Below, piece after piece: positions 8,730 to 16,266 of a stretch of 64,000 bases of DNA. The notes beneath the pieces were generated by a model, which saw only the letters and a program-made list of their open reading frames with translations, was not told the origin of the DNA and searched no databases. Source of the stretch: Bacillota bacterium (GTDB taxonomy: Bacteria > Bacillota > Clostridia > Christensenellales > Aristaeellaceae); contig JAEWSC010000034.1 of assembly GCA_023398575.1 (NCBI GenBank), positions 98,661 to 162,660 on the forward strand, given 5' to 3'. A program made the translations under genes and the position numbers. Numbering within the stretch: the first letter of the stretch is position 1; each line of letters starts with the position of its first letter.

Positions 8730-9605
8730 ATGATCAGATTCATCGTAGACAGCACTTGCGACTTGCCCAAGGACATCATGGAGCAGTACGGTATTTTGAT
8801 GATTCCGCTGCATGTGCTGGTAGATGGTGTCGATTATCGTGACAAGGTAGAAATCACCGCCGACGAGGTATTTGCCGCTATGCGCAAGGGCATTGTGCCC
8901 AAGACCTCCCAGGTTGGGCCAGAAGATGCATATCAAACCTTTCAGAGCTGCTGTGAGCGGAATGAAGACTTTATTTATCTTTGCTTTTCCGCCGCCTTGT
9001 CAGGCACCTACCAGTTATCCCATACCATTATAGCGGAGCTTAAGCAAAAATACCCGGAAAGAAAAATGCAAGTTGTCGACTCCAAAGGCGGCTCCATCGC
9101 CATTGGGCTTATCGCGCTGCAGGGCGTACGGATGATCGAGGCCGGTCACACGTTTGACGACGTGGTTAAGAACCTGGAATTCCTGGCCGCACATGTGGAG
9201 CATATTTTCACCATCGCGGATATCGGCTGGCTCATGAAGGGCGGGCGTATCAGCAAGCTGCAGGGTGTATTGGGTTCCATACTTGATGTGCGGCCAGTGC
9301 TGCATGTGAAAAACGGTCTGATGGAAGTAATCAAAAAGACTCGTGGCAGCCAAAAAGCATTGGCTTTGGTGGTTGATACCATGTTGGAGCGCATCGGCGC
9401 CTTCCCAGGTCAGATCATTGGTATCTCCCATTCCGATAATCTGCCTGGCGTTGAAAAGCTAAAAAAACTGCTCAGCGAAAAGCTTGGCGCAGACAAGTTT
9501 ATTATCAGTCAAATCGGCAGCGTATTGGGCACGCATCTTGGCATTAATGCGCTGGGCGTCTTCTTTTTCAACCAGCCGCCAGAGCCATATTACGGGAGGC
9601 TATGA
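8730..9605 (+). CDS. DegV family fatty-acid-binding protein
   Basis: A 291-residue EDD-fold protein of the DegV/FakB type. Seen: the N-terminus MIRFIVDSTCDLP is diagnostic, followed by TSQVGPEDA and SAALSGTYQ, the Thr/Ser motifs that hold the fatty-acid carboxylate, and GGRISKLQG in the second domain. Known: FakB proteins present a fatty acid to the kinase FakA, which makes acyl-phosphate for membrane lipid synthesis; no fakA is in this window. GAGGCG precedes the ATG with good spacing. It is transcribed alone from a perfect consensus promoter and is followed by a long inverted repeat. Confidence 0.93.
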   Translation: MIRFIVDSTCDLPKDIMEQYGILMIPLHVLVDGVDYRDKVEITADEVFAAMRKGIVPKTSQVGPEDAYQTFQSCCERNEDFIYLCFSAALSGTYQLSHTIIAELKQKYPERKMQVVDSKGGSIAIGLIALQGVRMIEAGHTFDDVVKNLEFLAAHVEHIFTIADIGWLMKGGRISKLQGVLGSILDVRPVLHVKNGLMEVIKKTRGSQKALALVVDTMLERIGAFPGQIIGISHSDNLPGVEKLKKLLSEKLGADKFIISQIGSVLGTHLGINALGVFFFNQPPEPYYGRL

Positions 9606-9621
9606 TTAAGTCGTAGGATAA

Positions 9622-9662
9622 GCGGGAAGGGGACCTTTTTGAAAAGGAGGTCCCCTTCCCGC
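9622..9662. repeat. long perfect hairpin after the degV-family gene
   Basis: A 14-bp perfect stem (GCGGGAAGGGGACC at 9622-9635 and GGTCCCCTTCCCGC at 9649-9662) surrounds a loop that can itself pair (CCTTTT/AAAAGG). It starts 16 bases after the degV stop codon. No T-run follows on either strand, so it is not a standard terminator. It may be a dispersed palindromic repeat or an mRNA 3'-end stabiliser. Confidence 0.7.
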
Positions 9663-10047
9663 ACCCATCCCTCAAAACACTTTATAGAATAGCTTTTCAC
9701 TTTCCTTGCGCCCGTTCTTCCGCAACGAAAATCATCCACGTTTCACTTCTTCATTCTCTCATATGATCATCATTCATTTGACTGGCAGGCGTTTTGAGGG
9801 CAGACAAGCGCCTGCCTTGCAGTTTCGCTATCTTTTGGACATAGCCGCATCGAATAATCACCTTTCTTTCACTTGACACCTGCATCTTCCATGTTATACT
9901 GTTCCATGCATTCACGCATTGCCAATATCAAAGCGCAACAGCAATGCAGTGCATTTTGCCCATATGGTATAACTCTCCATCGGGCATGAATACATTAGCT
10001 TATCGAATACTAAACAGCATTCACTGTCTATATAAAGGAGCGCATTC
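9663..10047. other. intergenic region with a promoter at its right end
   Basis: No gene is supported over most of this 385-base stretch. The only clear signal is the promoter at 9873-9900. The transcript leader before the next start codon would be about 140 bases; I see no convincing riboswitch fold in it. Confidence 0.4.
9873..9900 (+). promoter_or_regulatory. promoter upstream of the small membrane protein / nitroreductase pair
   Basis: TTGACA (9873-9878), 16-base spacer, TATACT (9895-9900). It points toward the gene pair starting at 10048 and is the only good promoter in the preceding gap. Confidence 0.75.
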
Positions 10048-10329
10048 ATGCGGGCAACAGGTAAGCTTTTGGTCTTTTTGGGTATCGTATCCCTGCTGGC
10101 CGGGGGCTATGGTTATGCCATCATGCACTCCTCCAATATACCCGGCTTAACCGGCTGGGTCGCCGAAACCTATGTGCATATCGGCGGTATGCGCTTGAGT
10201 CTGCGCTATCCGCAGCTTTTGTTTCGCGGGCTGCAAGCCTTTACCGTAACTTACCGGGAAGGACTTGCCTTGGCCGGCTTCAGCGGCATGGTGATCGGCG
10301 GCCTTATGTCCAGGAGGTGGCAGCCATGA
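10048..10329 (+). CDS. small membrane protein of unknown function
   Basis: A 93-residue protein that I do not recognise. Seen: two hydrophobic segments, about residues 7-26 (LLVFLGIVSLLAGGYGYAIM) and 72-87 (GLALAGFSGMVIGGLM), separated by about 45 mostly polar residues, giving a likely two-pass topology. AAGGAG lies 7 bases before the ATG. Its last four bases overlap the start of the nitroreductase gene (ATGA-type overlap), so the two are translationally coupled. The overlap and the length make it a credible gene; a partnership with the nitroreductase is only an inference from this arrangement. Confidence 0.75.
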   Translation: MRATGKLLVFLGIVSLLAGGYGYAIMHSSNIPGLTGWVAETYVHIGGMRLSLRYPQLLFRGLQAFTVTYREGLALAGFSGMVIGGLMSRRWQP

Positions 10330-10934
10330 CCGTTATGGAAGCCATTCAAAAGCGCAGGTCTGCCCGATCCTATCTGGATAGACCCATTGAGGATACTATC
10401 ATTGCGGAATTGCTGGAAGCAGCCCGTCTGGCACCTACCGGCGGCAATGGTCAGAACCATGTGTTCGGCGTTGTAAAGGATCAACAAATCAAGCAGGCCT
10501 TGGCCCGTGCATCTGGAAACCAAATGTGGATTGCACAAGCCCCCGTAGTAATCGCATGCTGCGCACGCCTGGAGGCAGATTTGAATGATCTGCCAGCGTC
10601 TGACTTTGGCCTTCGCGTCAACGAGCTTCGCTTTACCAAACCATTCATTCAGTATTTGAACGCCTATCCGGATAGAAGAGCTGTCGGTTCTCTATTTGCA
10701 AATGCTGCGCCTCTGATTCCCGCCGAGCATATGGTGCTGGCCGCCGCTGCCCACGGCATTCAAGCATGCTTCATCGGCTGGATGGATGTACTGGAGGCCG
10801 GCCGCATCTTAAATCTACCCGACGACATGGTATGCCTGTTTTTGCTGCCCATGGGCTATCCCAAATGTGAACCTGGCAAGAAAAAGCTAAAGAGCATACA
10901 AGAGATCTCCTTCACCGACAGATACGGCGAATAA
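10326..10934 (+). CDS. nitroreductase family flavoprotein
   Basis: A 202-residue FMN-dependent oxidoreductase of the nitroreductase family. Seen: the N-terminal signature VMEAIQKRRSARSYLDRPI binds FMN through its Arg/Ser residues, followed by LLEAARLAPTGGNGQNHVF and, near the C-terminus, the GYPKCEPGKKK tail. Such enzymes reduce nitroaromatics, quinones or flavins using NAD(P)H (known). AGGAGG ends 8 bases before the ATG at 10326; a GTG at 10317 is inside the RBS. It overlaps the upstream membrane protein gene by four bases and is probably the last gene of that transcript. Confidence 0.92.
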   Translation: MTVMEAIQKRRSARSYLDRPIEDTIIAELLEAARLAPTGGNGQNHVFGVVKDQQIKQALARASGNQMWIAQAPVVIACCARLEADLNDLPASDFGLRVNELRFTKPFIQYLNAYPDRRAVGSLFANAAPLIPAEHMVLAAAAHGIQACFIGWMDVLEAGRILNLPDDMVCLFLLPMGYPKCEPGKKKLKSIQEISFTDRYGE

Positions 10935-10969
10935 GTATATAGCACAGTGTTTTCCGCGCAAAATTGTTG

Positions 10970-10998
10970 TTGCGCGCAAGCGCATTGTCATGTATAAT
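10970..10998 (+). promoter_or_regulatory. promoter of the attenuated GNAT operon
   Basis: TTGCGC (10970-10975), a 17-base spacer and a perfect TATAAT (10993-10998). Transcription should begin near 11005, about 23 bases before the Met-Val-Tyr upstream ORF and about 210 bases before the first GNAT gene. Confidence 0.85.
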
Positions 10999-11027
10999 GT
11001 TTCCATTAAATCAAAAGGGGTGTCGTG

Positions 11028-11039
11028 ATGGTTTACTGA
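11028..11039 (+). CDS. three-codon upstream ORF (Met-Val-Tyr-stop)
   Basis: ATG-GTT-TAC-TGA, preceded by GGGG at 11017-11020 with an ideal 7-base spacing and starting about 23 bases into the predicted transcript. The UGA stop codon overlaps the 5' strand of the first leader helix (11038-11056). A ribosome that stays on this ORF would mask that strand. Known: very short leader ORFs control ribosome-mediated attenuation of antibiotic-resistance genes in Firmicutes. The regulatory role here is inferred from the placement and from the exclusive helices downstream. Confidence 0.7.
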   Translation: MVY

Positions 11040-11151
11040 TCTGATTTACAACGAAAAGCGTAAGGCCCAAGAGGGTCTTGGTTTTGTTGGAATTGGATCA
11101 GCGATAGCCACACGCGGCAGGGCATAGGCCCTGGCTGTCTTTGTGCGTATG

Positions 11152-11183
11152 ATCCTTTCCGGCAAAACGGAAGGGATTTTTTA
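11152..11183 (+). terminator. intrinsic terminator in the GNAT operon leader
   Basis: ATCCTTTCCG (11152-11161) pairs with CGGAAGGGAT (11168-11177) around a GCAAAA loop, followed by TTTTTTATT. It lies before, not after, a gene: the first GNAT start codon is 34 bases downstream. This placement marks it as an attenuator. Confidence 0.9.
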
Positions 11184-11216
11184 TTACCCATCCAATCAAA
11201 AAGGAAACCATAACAT

Positions 11217-11762
11217 ATGAGCCTGATACTGGAAACAAAGCGCCTTACCCTGCGCCCTTTTGATCAAGGTGACATGCAAGCGGTTATCACTATCAGCACC
11301 AATCCGTGTGTCTCCCGCTATATGCAGGATATGATCTACCCTACAGAGCAAGAGGCATCCGTTTGGATCAGCATGCTCGCCCGCTTGTATGATCCAGCCG
11401 CTCCTTTCATCGTGTTAGCGATCGTACCCAAAGGTAACCTGGAGCCAGTGGGTTATATCGGCCTGCATCCCAAGGAAGAACTGGATAATGCGGTTGAAAT
11501 TCTCTATGCCGTAGCGAACGACATGCAGAATCAAGGGTATGCCACCGAAGCCGCGGTTGCGCTGATTCATTGGTGCTTCGAAACAACGGATACACCATTC
11601 ATCTCCGCCATCGTAAAGCCCGATAATATTCCATCCGCTCGTGTAGTTCAAAAGCTGGGCTTTGAGCAACACGGTGAGGCAACCATTCCCTACAACGGCA
11701 AAGAAACACTTTTTCACTATTACCGACTGACTTCCCCCACCAGACAAAAATACGCAACATGA
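11217..11762 (+). CDS. GNAT acetyltransferase, RimJ/RimL type, attenuator-controlled
   Basis: A 181-residue GNAT. Seen: the N-terminus ILETKRLTLRPFDQGDM is the hallmark of the RimJ/RimL group, VANDMQNQGYATEAAVAL is motif A, and NIPSARVVQKLGFEQHGEA is the C-terminal motif. AAGGAAA precedes the ATG. It is the first gene behind the attenuator at 11028-11183, so its expression is probably induced by ribosome stalling. That fits an enzyme that modifies a translation inhibitor or the translation machinery (inference); RimJ/RimL-type members modify ribosomal protein N-termini and some inactivate antibiotics (known). It is followed 15 bases later by a second GNAT gene. Confidence 0.9.
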   Translation: MSLILETKRLTLRPFDQGDMQAVITISTNPCVSRYMQDMIYPTEQEASVWISMLARLYDPAAPFIVLAIVPKGNLEPVGYIGLHPKEELDNAVEILYAVANDMQNQGYATEAAVALIHWCFETTDTPFISAIVKPDNIPSARVVQKLGFEQHGEATIPYNGKETLFHYYRLTSPTRQKYAT

Positions 11763-11777
11763 AAGCGAGGAAGCATT

Positions 11778-12674
11778 ATGCCCGTGACCATGCGTCATTA
11801 CACCGAAGAAAAACTGTATACTAACAAGGACTATCTAAAAGTACGAGATTTTCTTTTTCACTTGAACAAAACAAAGCTTTTATCGCCCAATTTTCCCTGG
11901 GGCCGCTGGGAATGGATGATCGGACACGGCTGCCTGGATGACAGGTATCTTAACCGCATTCTCATCTGGGAAGACGATGGCAAGATCGTCGCTTTGGCCA
12001 CTTATGAAAGCGAACTGGGCGACGGTTTTTTCTGCGTGGATGAAAGATATGCGTTCCTAAAATCAGAAATGCTGAAGGAGGCAAAGCCGTCCCTTCACAA
12101 GGAAGGTAAATTCCGCGTGATCATCAATGATTGCGACCGGGATTTCCAGCGTGCTGCCTGGGCCATGGGATATGTGCCAACCCAGGATAAGGAGCAGATT
12201 GCCGCGATTGATATTAATGAAAGCCTGCGCTACGATCTGCCCGAAGGCTATTCCATTGTCAGCATGGCGGATGACTGGAACTGGCATCAGTATGACCGTT
12301 GCCTGTGGCGTGGCTTTAACCACCCCGGCGAGCCCAGCGGCTCAGAAGAATCCATCTCTATCCGTAAGCGCATGCTGTCCGGCCCAACCGTCGAGCCCCA
12401 TGCCGTTGTATGTGTCGTGGCCCCCAACGGCAATTATGTGTCTCACTGCGGAACATGGTACATTCCAGGAGAGACATATGCACTGGTGGAACCGGTGGCC
12501 ACCGACCCGGATTACCGGCGCCTGGGCCTGGGGAAGGCCGCTGTTTTGGAGGCTGTAATCCGCTGCGGTAAACGCGGCGCCAAGCAGGCGCTGGTCGGAT
12601 CCAGCCAGCAGTTTTACTACAGCATCGGTTTTGCGCCCATCAACAATGAAACCTGGTGGGCGTTTAGGGGCTAA
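11778..12674 (+). CDS. GNAT acetyltransferase, two-lobed, second gene of the attenuated operon
   Basis: A 298-residue protein. Seen: the C-terminal lobe has VEPVATDPDYRRLGLGKAAVLEAV (motif A) and the terminal SIGFAPINNETWW; the N-terminal lobe (about 1-130) also has a GNAT-like strand pattern (RILIWEDDGKIVALATYESE), suggesting a degenerate tandem GNAT fold. GCGAGGAAG precedes the ATG at 11778. The 15-base gap and lack of a terminator put it in one transcript with the RimL-type GNAT, hence under the same upstream-ORF attenuator. A hairpin at 12708-12743 ends the unit. The substrate is unknown. Confidence 0.87.
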   Translation: MPVTMRHYTEEKLYTNKDYLKVRDFLFHLNKTKLLSPNFPWGRWEWMIGHGCLDDRYLNRILIWEDDGKIVALATYESELGDGFFCVDERYAFLKSEMLKEAKPSLHKEGKFRVIINDCDRDFQRAAWAMGYVPTQDKEQIAAIDINESLRYDLPEGYSIVSMADDWNWHQYDRCLWRGFNHPGEPSGSEESISIRKRMLSGPTVEPHAVVCVVAPNGNYVSHCGTWYIPGETYALVEPVATDPDYRRLGLGKAAVLEAVIRCGKRGAKQALVGSSQQFYYSIGFAPINNETWWAFRG

Positions 12675-12707
12675 AACGCTGCACTAGCTTATTAACTGCA
12701 ATGAAAA

Positions 12708-12743
12708 TGCCGCCGGCAAGTGAAAGACTGTACTCCGGCGGCA
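12708..12743. terminator. bidirectional terminator between GNAT and AraC genes
   Basis: TGCCGCCGG (12708-12716) pairs perfectly with CCGGCGGCA (12735-12743). A short T-run follows on each side (TTTT at 12747-12750 on the plus strand, TTTTC on the minus strand), serving the convergent genes ending at 12674 and 12762. Confidence 0.75.
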
Positions 12744-12761
12744 CTGTTTTACTTATCCATT

Positions 12762-13613
12762 TTATTTCTCGGCTGTCTTCCTGGATACAGTGCGGTACTC
12801 TGTTGGAGACATGCCGCCTTTTAATGTAAACTGCCGGATCAAGTATGTATCGTAAGCAAAGCCTGTGGTACGGGCAATTTCATTCAGACTCATGGCGGTG
12901 TGAGTCAAAAGATCTCCCGCTACCTTTAGCCTGTGGGATAGCAGATAGCCCATGGCCGTCTGGCCGCACCGCTGCTGAAAAAGGGTGTTGAGCGACACAC
13001 GGTTCAGATTTGCGCAGCGGGTTAAATCCCCCAAGGTAATCTTATCGGGATAGTGGGCATGTATGTATTCCAGCACCATGTCTACAGGTGATTGACCCTC
13101 CACCCGGCTCAAATCCTCCAGCAGTCCCAGAATTTGAATCAGGTACCGCTTGATTCTGCACACCCAGCGGGCATCGCTTTGTGCAAAGGTTTCTGTACCC
13201 AGCATAAAAAACCATTCCAAAAGCTTGGGAAATGCCTTTTCGGTAACGGTTGGAACACCAAAGTGCCTGCCATCCCTCTGAAATAATGAGAGGCCTGTCT
13301 TGATTTTCAGATACGGCGAAAAATAATCGCCTGTAGGCGTAATTGGCGCGGTATGAAAGAAATCAGGATGAAAGCGGAAGGATTGAGCAGCCGCACCCCC
13401 TTGCTTTGCGAAATGGACACTGTCCTTCCCTGCAAGACACAGAATACCAGGAGCGCAGATGCTTACCGGCCGGCCGTTTATCTTCCCGCTTACCGTGCCA
13501 TCGGTGATATACACCAGGGTGTATCTGTTTTCGTAGGGCAGGCTTAAAAAGTCCTCTACGGGAGAAAACTCAATAGGCACGGTCCTCTTTTTATATCGGT
13601 CTAGTTGCGGCAT
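12762..13613 (-). CDS. AraC family transcriptional regulator
   Basis: A 283-residue AraC/XylS-type regulator. Seen: an N-terminal cupin-like sensing region (about 15-150, with TLVYITDGTVSGKINGRPVSICAPGILCLAG) and a C-terminal double helix-turn-helix (about 185-280): ITLGDLTRCANLNRVSLNTLFQQ, then MSLNEIARTTGFAYDTYLIRQF and the closing GMSPTEYR. I chose the ATG at 13613, with AGGTG 6 bases upstream; upstream ATGs extend the frame without an RBS. It is divergent from gapA, the 123-base gap holding a GTGAA-ATAC-TTCAC inverted repeat (13638-13651) that could be its own operator. The inducer is unknown. Confidence 0.9.
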   Translation of the reverse strand: MPQLDRYKKRTVPIEFSPVEDFLSLPYENRYTLVYITDGTVSGKINGRPVSICAPGILCLAGKDSVHFAKQGGAAAQSFRFHPDFFHTAPITPTGDYFSPYLKIKTGLSLFQRDGRHFGVPTVTEKAFPKLLEWFFMLGTETFAQSDARWVCRIKRYLIQILGLLEDLSRVEGQSPVDMVLEYIHAHYPDKITLGDLTRCANLNRVSLNTLFQQRCGQTAMGYLLSHRLKVAGDLLTHTAMSLNEIARTTGFAYDTYLIRQFTLKGGMSPTEYRTVSRKTAEK

Positions 13614-13659
13614 ATGCATCACCTGACAGATTGTATAGTGAAATACTTCACATAAAGCA

Positions 13660-13688
13660 TTGTACCATAAAACCGCCAGCGGTATAAT
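13660..13688 (+). promoter_or_regulatory. gapA promoter
   Basis: TTGTAC (13660-13665), 17-base spacer, TATAAT (13683-13688), pointing to gapA at 13737. A GTGAA/TTCAC inverted repeat (13638-13651) lies just upstream, between this promoter and the divergent AraC gene, where an activator could bind. Confidence 0.75.
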
Positions 13689-13736
13689 AATATTGTCCAG
13701 GCCGGATATACTGCTGACAATGAAAGGGGTTTTTTT

Positions 13737-14738
13737 ATGGCCATCAACATCGCAATCAACGGGTTCGGCAGAATCGGAAGGCTGGCCTTCCGTCAGCTCT
13801 TTCAATCACAAGGCGTTACCATCGCGGCCATCAACGACCTGACCAGTCCGCAAATGCTGGCCCACTTGTTAAAATACGATACCACCCAAGGCCGCTACGA
13901 TAAAAAGGTGGGCTTTGGTGAAGGCAGCTTAAGCGTAGAGGGCATACAGATACCGATTCTTGCGGAAAGAGACCCCAAGCTTTTGCCCTGGAAAGCCATG
14001 AACATTGACCTTGTATTAGAATGCACAGGCTTTTTCGCATCTAAAAAAGCCGCTTCTGCCCATCTTGACGCAGGCGCGAAAAAGGTGCTCATCTCCACTG
14101 CCGCCGGCAAGGACCTGCCCACCATTGTGTTTGGCATCAACCATCAAGTGCTGACCAAAGAGGACACCATCGTTTCAGCCGCTTCCTGCACCACCAACTG
14201 CCTGGCACCCATGGTCTATCATCTGAATGAACTGGCGCCCATCAAAAAAGGATTCATGACAACCATCCACGCCTACACCAATGATCAAAACACACTGGAT
14301 GGCCCTCACGCCAAGGGCGACCTGCGAAGGGCCCGTACAGCGGCTGGTAACATCATTCCCACCACCACCGGCGCGGCCAAAGCCATCGGCCTGGTCATCC
14401 CCTCCCTTTCCGGCAAACTGGATGGCACCTCCCAGCGTGTACCGGTGATGACAGGCTCACTGACGGAACTGACCGCGGTTGTCCAGGGCAGCGTAACAGC
14501 TGAAGCCATCAACCAGAAAATGGCAAGCATCCAGTCTCCGGAATATGGTTACACGGATGAGGAACTTGTATCCTCCGATATCATCGGCATGACCTATGGG
14601 GGATTGTTTGACGCGACCCAGACAAAGGTAACAGATCTGGATGGCGATACATTGGTAAAGATCGCCGCCTGGTACGACAATGAAAACTCCTTTACCAGCC
14701 AAATGGTGCGTACCGCCAAATATATGGCGAAGTTATAA
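13737..14738 (+). CDS. gapA: glyceraldehyde-3-phosphate dehydrogenase, type I
   Basis: A 333-residue phosphorylating GAPDH that oxidises glyceraldehyde-3-phosphate to 1,3-bisphosphoglycerate in glycolysis. Seen: the Rossmann motif INGFGRIGRLAFR; D34 in AINDLTS, which favours NAD+ over NADP+; the catalytic C151 in SAASCTTNCLAP; and the base H178 in TTIHAYTNDQ. Substrate-binding segments RRARTAAGNIIPTTTGAAKAIG and the C-terminal WYDNENSFTSQMVR are complete. AAAGGGG precedes the ATG. Unusually, it is not linked to pgk/tpi, but stands alone with its own promoter and terminator, opposite an AraC regulator that may control it (inference). Confidence 0.97.
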   Translation: MAINIAINGFGRIGRLAFRQLFQSQGVTIAAINDLTSPQMLAHLLKYDTTQGRYDKKVGFGEGSLSVEGIQIPILAERDPKLLPWKAMNIDLVLECTGFFASKKAASAHLDAGAKKVLISTAAGKDLPTIVFGINHQVLTKEDTIVSAASCTTNCLAPMVYHLNELAPIKKGFMTTIHAYTNDQNTLDGPHAKGDLRRARTAAGNIIPTTTGAAKAIGLVIPSLSGKLDGTSQRVPVMTGSLTELTAVVQGSVTAEAINQKMASIQSPEYGYTDEELVSSDIIGMTYGGLFDATQTKVTDLDGDTLVKIAAWYDNENSFTSQMVRTAKYMAKL

Positions 14739-14762
14739 AAATAAGTTGTTGAATATATTCTT

Positions 14763-14799
14763 CCCGGCATTCACGCATGTGGATGCCGGGTTTCTTTTG
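14763..14799 (+). terminator. gapA terminator
   Basis: CCCGGCAT (14763-14770) pairs with ATGCCGGG (14783-14790), followed by TTTCTTTTG, 24 bases after the gapA stop codon. Confidence 0.88.
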
Positions 14800-14865
14800 T
14801 CTCAACAAAGCGCTTTTTGCTGTCATTATCCATTTATACTTTTTCTAAAAATTTACGCGGAAGGG

Positions 14866-14893
14866 TTGACAAGAATGACGTCCATGATATAAT
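14866..14893 (+). promoter_or_regulatory. metY promoter with adjacent CCTA repeats
   Basis: TTGACA (14866-14871), 16-base spacer, TATAAT (14888-14893). Immediately downstream, at the expected start of transcription, is a near direct repeat CCTATAATT/CCTAGTAATT (14895-14913). An AT-rich repeat covering the start site is a typical place for a repressor; an Rrf2/CymR-type sulfur regulator is one possibility but the motif is not a firm match. The leader is only about 50 bases, too short for a SAM riboswitch. Confidence 0.7.
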
Positions 14894-14949
14894 ACCTATA
14901 ATTCCTAGTAATTAAATATGTTTTATGATATTGAAGGAGGACCCACACA

Positions 14950-16251
14950 ATGCCCGAAACAAAGAAAGCCTGGCGTTTTGAAACCCAGCAGATTCACATC
15001 GGTCAGGAAGCGCCCGATCCCGCCACCGATTCCCGGGCCGTGCCCATTTACCAAACTACATCTTACGTTTTCCCCAACGCAAAAAGCGCCGCCGCCCGTT
15101 TCAGCCTTCAAGAAGGCGGTAACATTTACACCCGCATCATGAACCCCACCAGCGATGTGTTTGAAAAGCGTATTGCCGCGCTGGAAGGTGGCGTGGCGGC
15201 GCTGGCCACGGCCTCCGGCTCAGCGGCCACCACCTACGCCATCATGAACATTGCCTTCGCCGGCGATCATATTGTATCCGCCACCACCATTTATGGCGGC
15301 ACCTACAACCTGTTCGCCCATACCCTGCACGACTACGGCATTGAAACCACCTTTGTCCACCCTGATGAAGATGGCATCAAAGGCTTTGAAAAAGCCATCA
15401 GGCCCAATACCAAGGCGATCTTCATTGAATCACTGGGCAACCCCAACTCCAGCATCGTGGATGTGAATGCCTATGCTGCCCTGGCCCACAAGCACGGCAT
15501 TCCCTTGATTGTGGACAACACCTTCGCCACGCCTTATCTTTTCCGCCCCTTTGAGCATGGGGCAGACATTGTGGTTCATTCCGCCACCAAATTCATTGGC
15601 GGCCACGGCACAGCCATTGGCGGCGTGATTATAGACAGCGGCAAGTTCGACTGGTCCGCCTCCGGCAAGTTTCCCAAATTCACAACCCCCGACCCCAGCT
15701 ATCACGGCCTGAAATTGTGGGATGCGGTAGGCAGCCTGGCCTATATCATCCGCGCCCGTGTCATTCTTTTACGCGACACCGGTGCCGCCCTGGCCCCACT
15801 AAATTCCTTTTTGTTCCTGCAGGGGCTGGAAACCTTATCCCTGAGGGTGGAACGCCACGTAGAAAACACACTGAAAATTGTGGACTTTTTGAAAAGCCAC
15901 CCCAAGGTGGAAAGGGTCAACCACCCCTCCCTGCCCAGCAGCGGCTACAAAGAGCTATATGACAAGTACTTCCCCAAAGGCGCGGGCTCCATTTTCACCT
16001 TTGAAATCAAGGGCGGCCAGGAGGAAGCCAAGGCCTTTATTGACAAGCTGCAAATCTTCTCCCTGCTGGCAAATGTAGCCGATGTGAAATCTCTGGTCAT
16101 CCACCCTGCCAGCACCACCCACTCGCAATTGACCGAATCCGAGCTGGCCAAGAGCGGCATCTGGCCGGGCACCATCCGCCTGTCCATTGGTATCGAGCAT
16201 GTGGATGACTTGATCGAAGATTTGAGCCAGGCTTTTGATGCCATCGGCTGA
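14950..16251 (+). CDS. metY: O-acetylhomoserine sulfhydrylase (PLP-dependent)
   Basis: A 433-residue Cys/Met-metabolism PLP enzyme that makes homocysteine from O-acetylhomoserine and sulfide, bypassing cystathionine. Seen: the PLP lysine is K214 in VVHSATKFIGGHGT, the cofactor-nitrogen aspartate is D189 in PLIVDNTFATPY, and the N-terminal RFETQQIHIGQ and IYTRIMNPTSDVFEKRIAALEGG are typical. The extra segment DWSASGKFPKFTTPDPSYHG and the length (about 430 rather than 380) separate MetY from MetB/MetC (known). GGAGG lies 9 bases before the ATG. It is monocistronic, with a strong promoter and terminator. Confidence 0.95.
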   Translation: MPETKKAWRFETQQIHIGQEAPDPATDSRAVPIYQTTSYVFPNAKSAAARFSLQEGGNIYTRIMNPTSDVFEKRIAALEGGVAALATASGSAATTYAIMNIAFAGDHIVSATTIYGGTYNLFAHTLHDYGIETTFVHPDEDGIKGFEKAIRPNTKAIFIESLGNPNSSIVDVNAYAALAHKHGIPLIVDNTFATPYLFRPFEHGADIVVHSATKFIGGHGTAIGGVIIDSGKFDWSASGKFPKFTTPDPSYHGLKLWDAVGSLAYIIRARVILLRDTGAALAPLNSFLFLQGLETLSLRVERHVENTLKIVDFLKSHPKVERVNHPSLPSSGYKELYDKYFPKGAGSIFTFEIKGGQEEAKAFIDKLQIFSLLANVADVKSLVIHPASTTHSQLTESELAKSGIWPGTIRLSIGIEHVDDLIEDLSQAFDAIG

Positions 16252-16266
16252 CAGACAGTATAAGTA

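Larger units (their letters stand above)
11028..11183 (+). promoter_or_regulatory. ribosome-mediated transcription attenuator
   Basis: Seen, in order: the upstream ORF; helix P1, GATCTGATTTACAACGAAA (11038-11056) pairing with TTTTGTTGGAATTGGATC (11082-11099) with a one-base bulge and wobbles; an inner hairpin CCAAGA/TCTTGG (11067-11081); a second hairpin built on CAGGGC/GCCCTG (about 11110-11148); and a terminator (11152-11183). The 3' strand of P1 can instead pair with the terminator's 5' arm: GGAA..GGATCA (11089-11100) with TGATCC..TTCC (11150-11160). That antiterminator is exclusive with both P1 and the terminator. Inference: a stalled ribosome on the upstream ORF blocks P1, frees the antiterminator strand, and lets transcription reach the GNAT genes. 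It has no T-box features (no UGGNACCGCG bulge). Confidence 0.75.

Noticed and set aside
10999..11183. The GNAT leader as a T-box riboswitch
   Set aside because: A terminator/antiterminator pair is present, but the T-box consensus (UGGNACCGCG), the AG-bulge and a specifier loop are absent, and the downstream gene is not linked to an amino acid. The short upstream ORF explains the layout better.
14894..14949. SAM riboswitch before metY
   Set aside because: Only about 50 bases separate the promoter from the start codon, with no helices or terminator.
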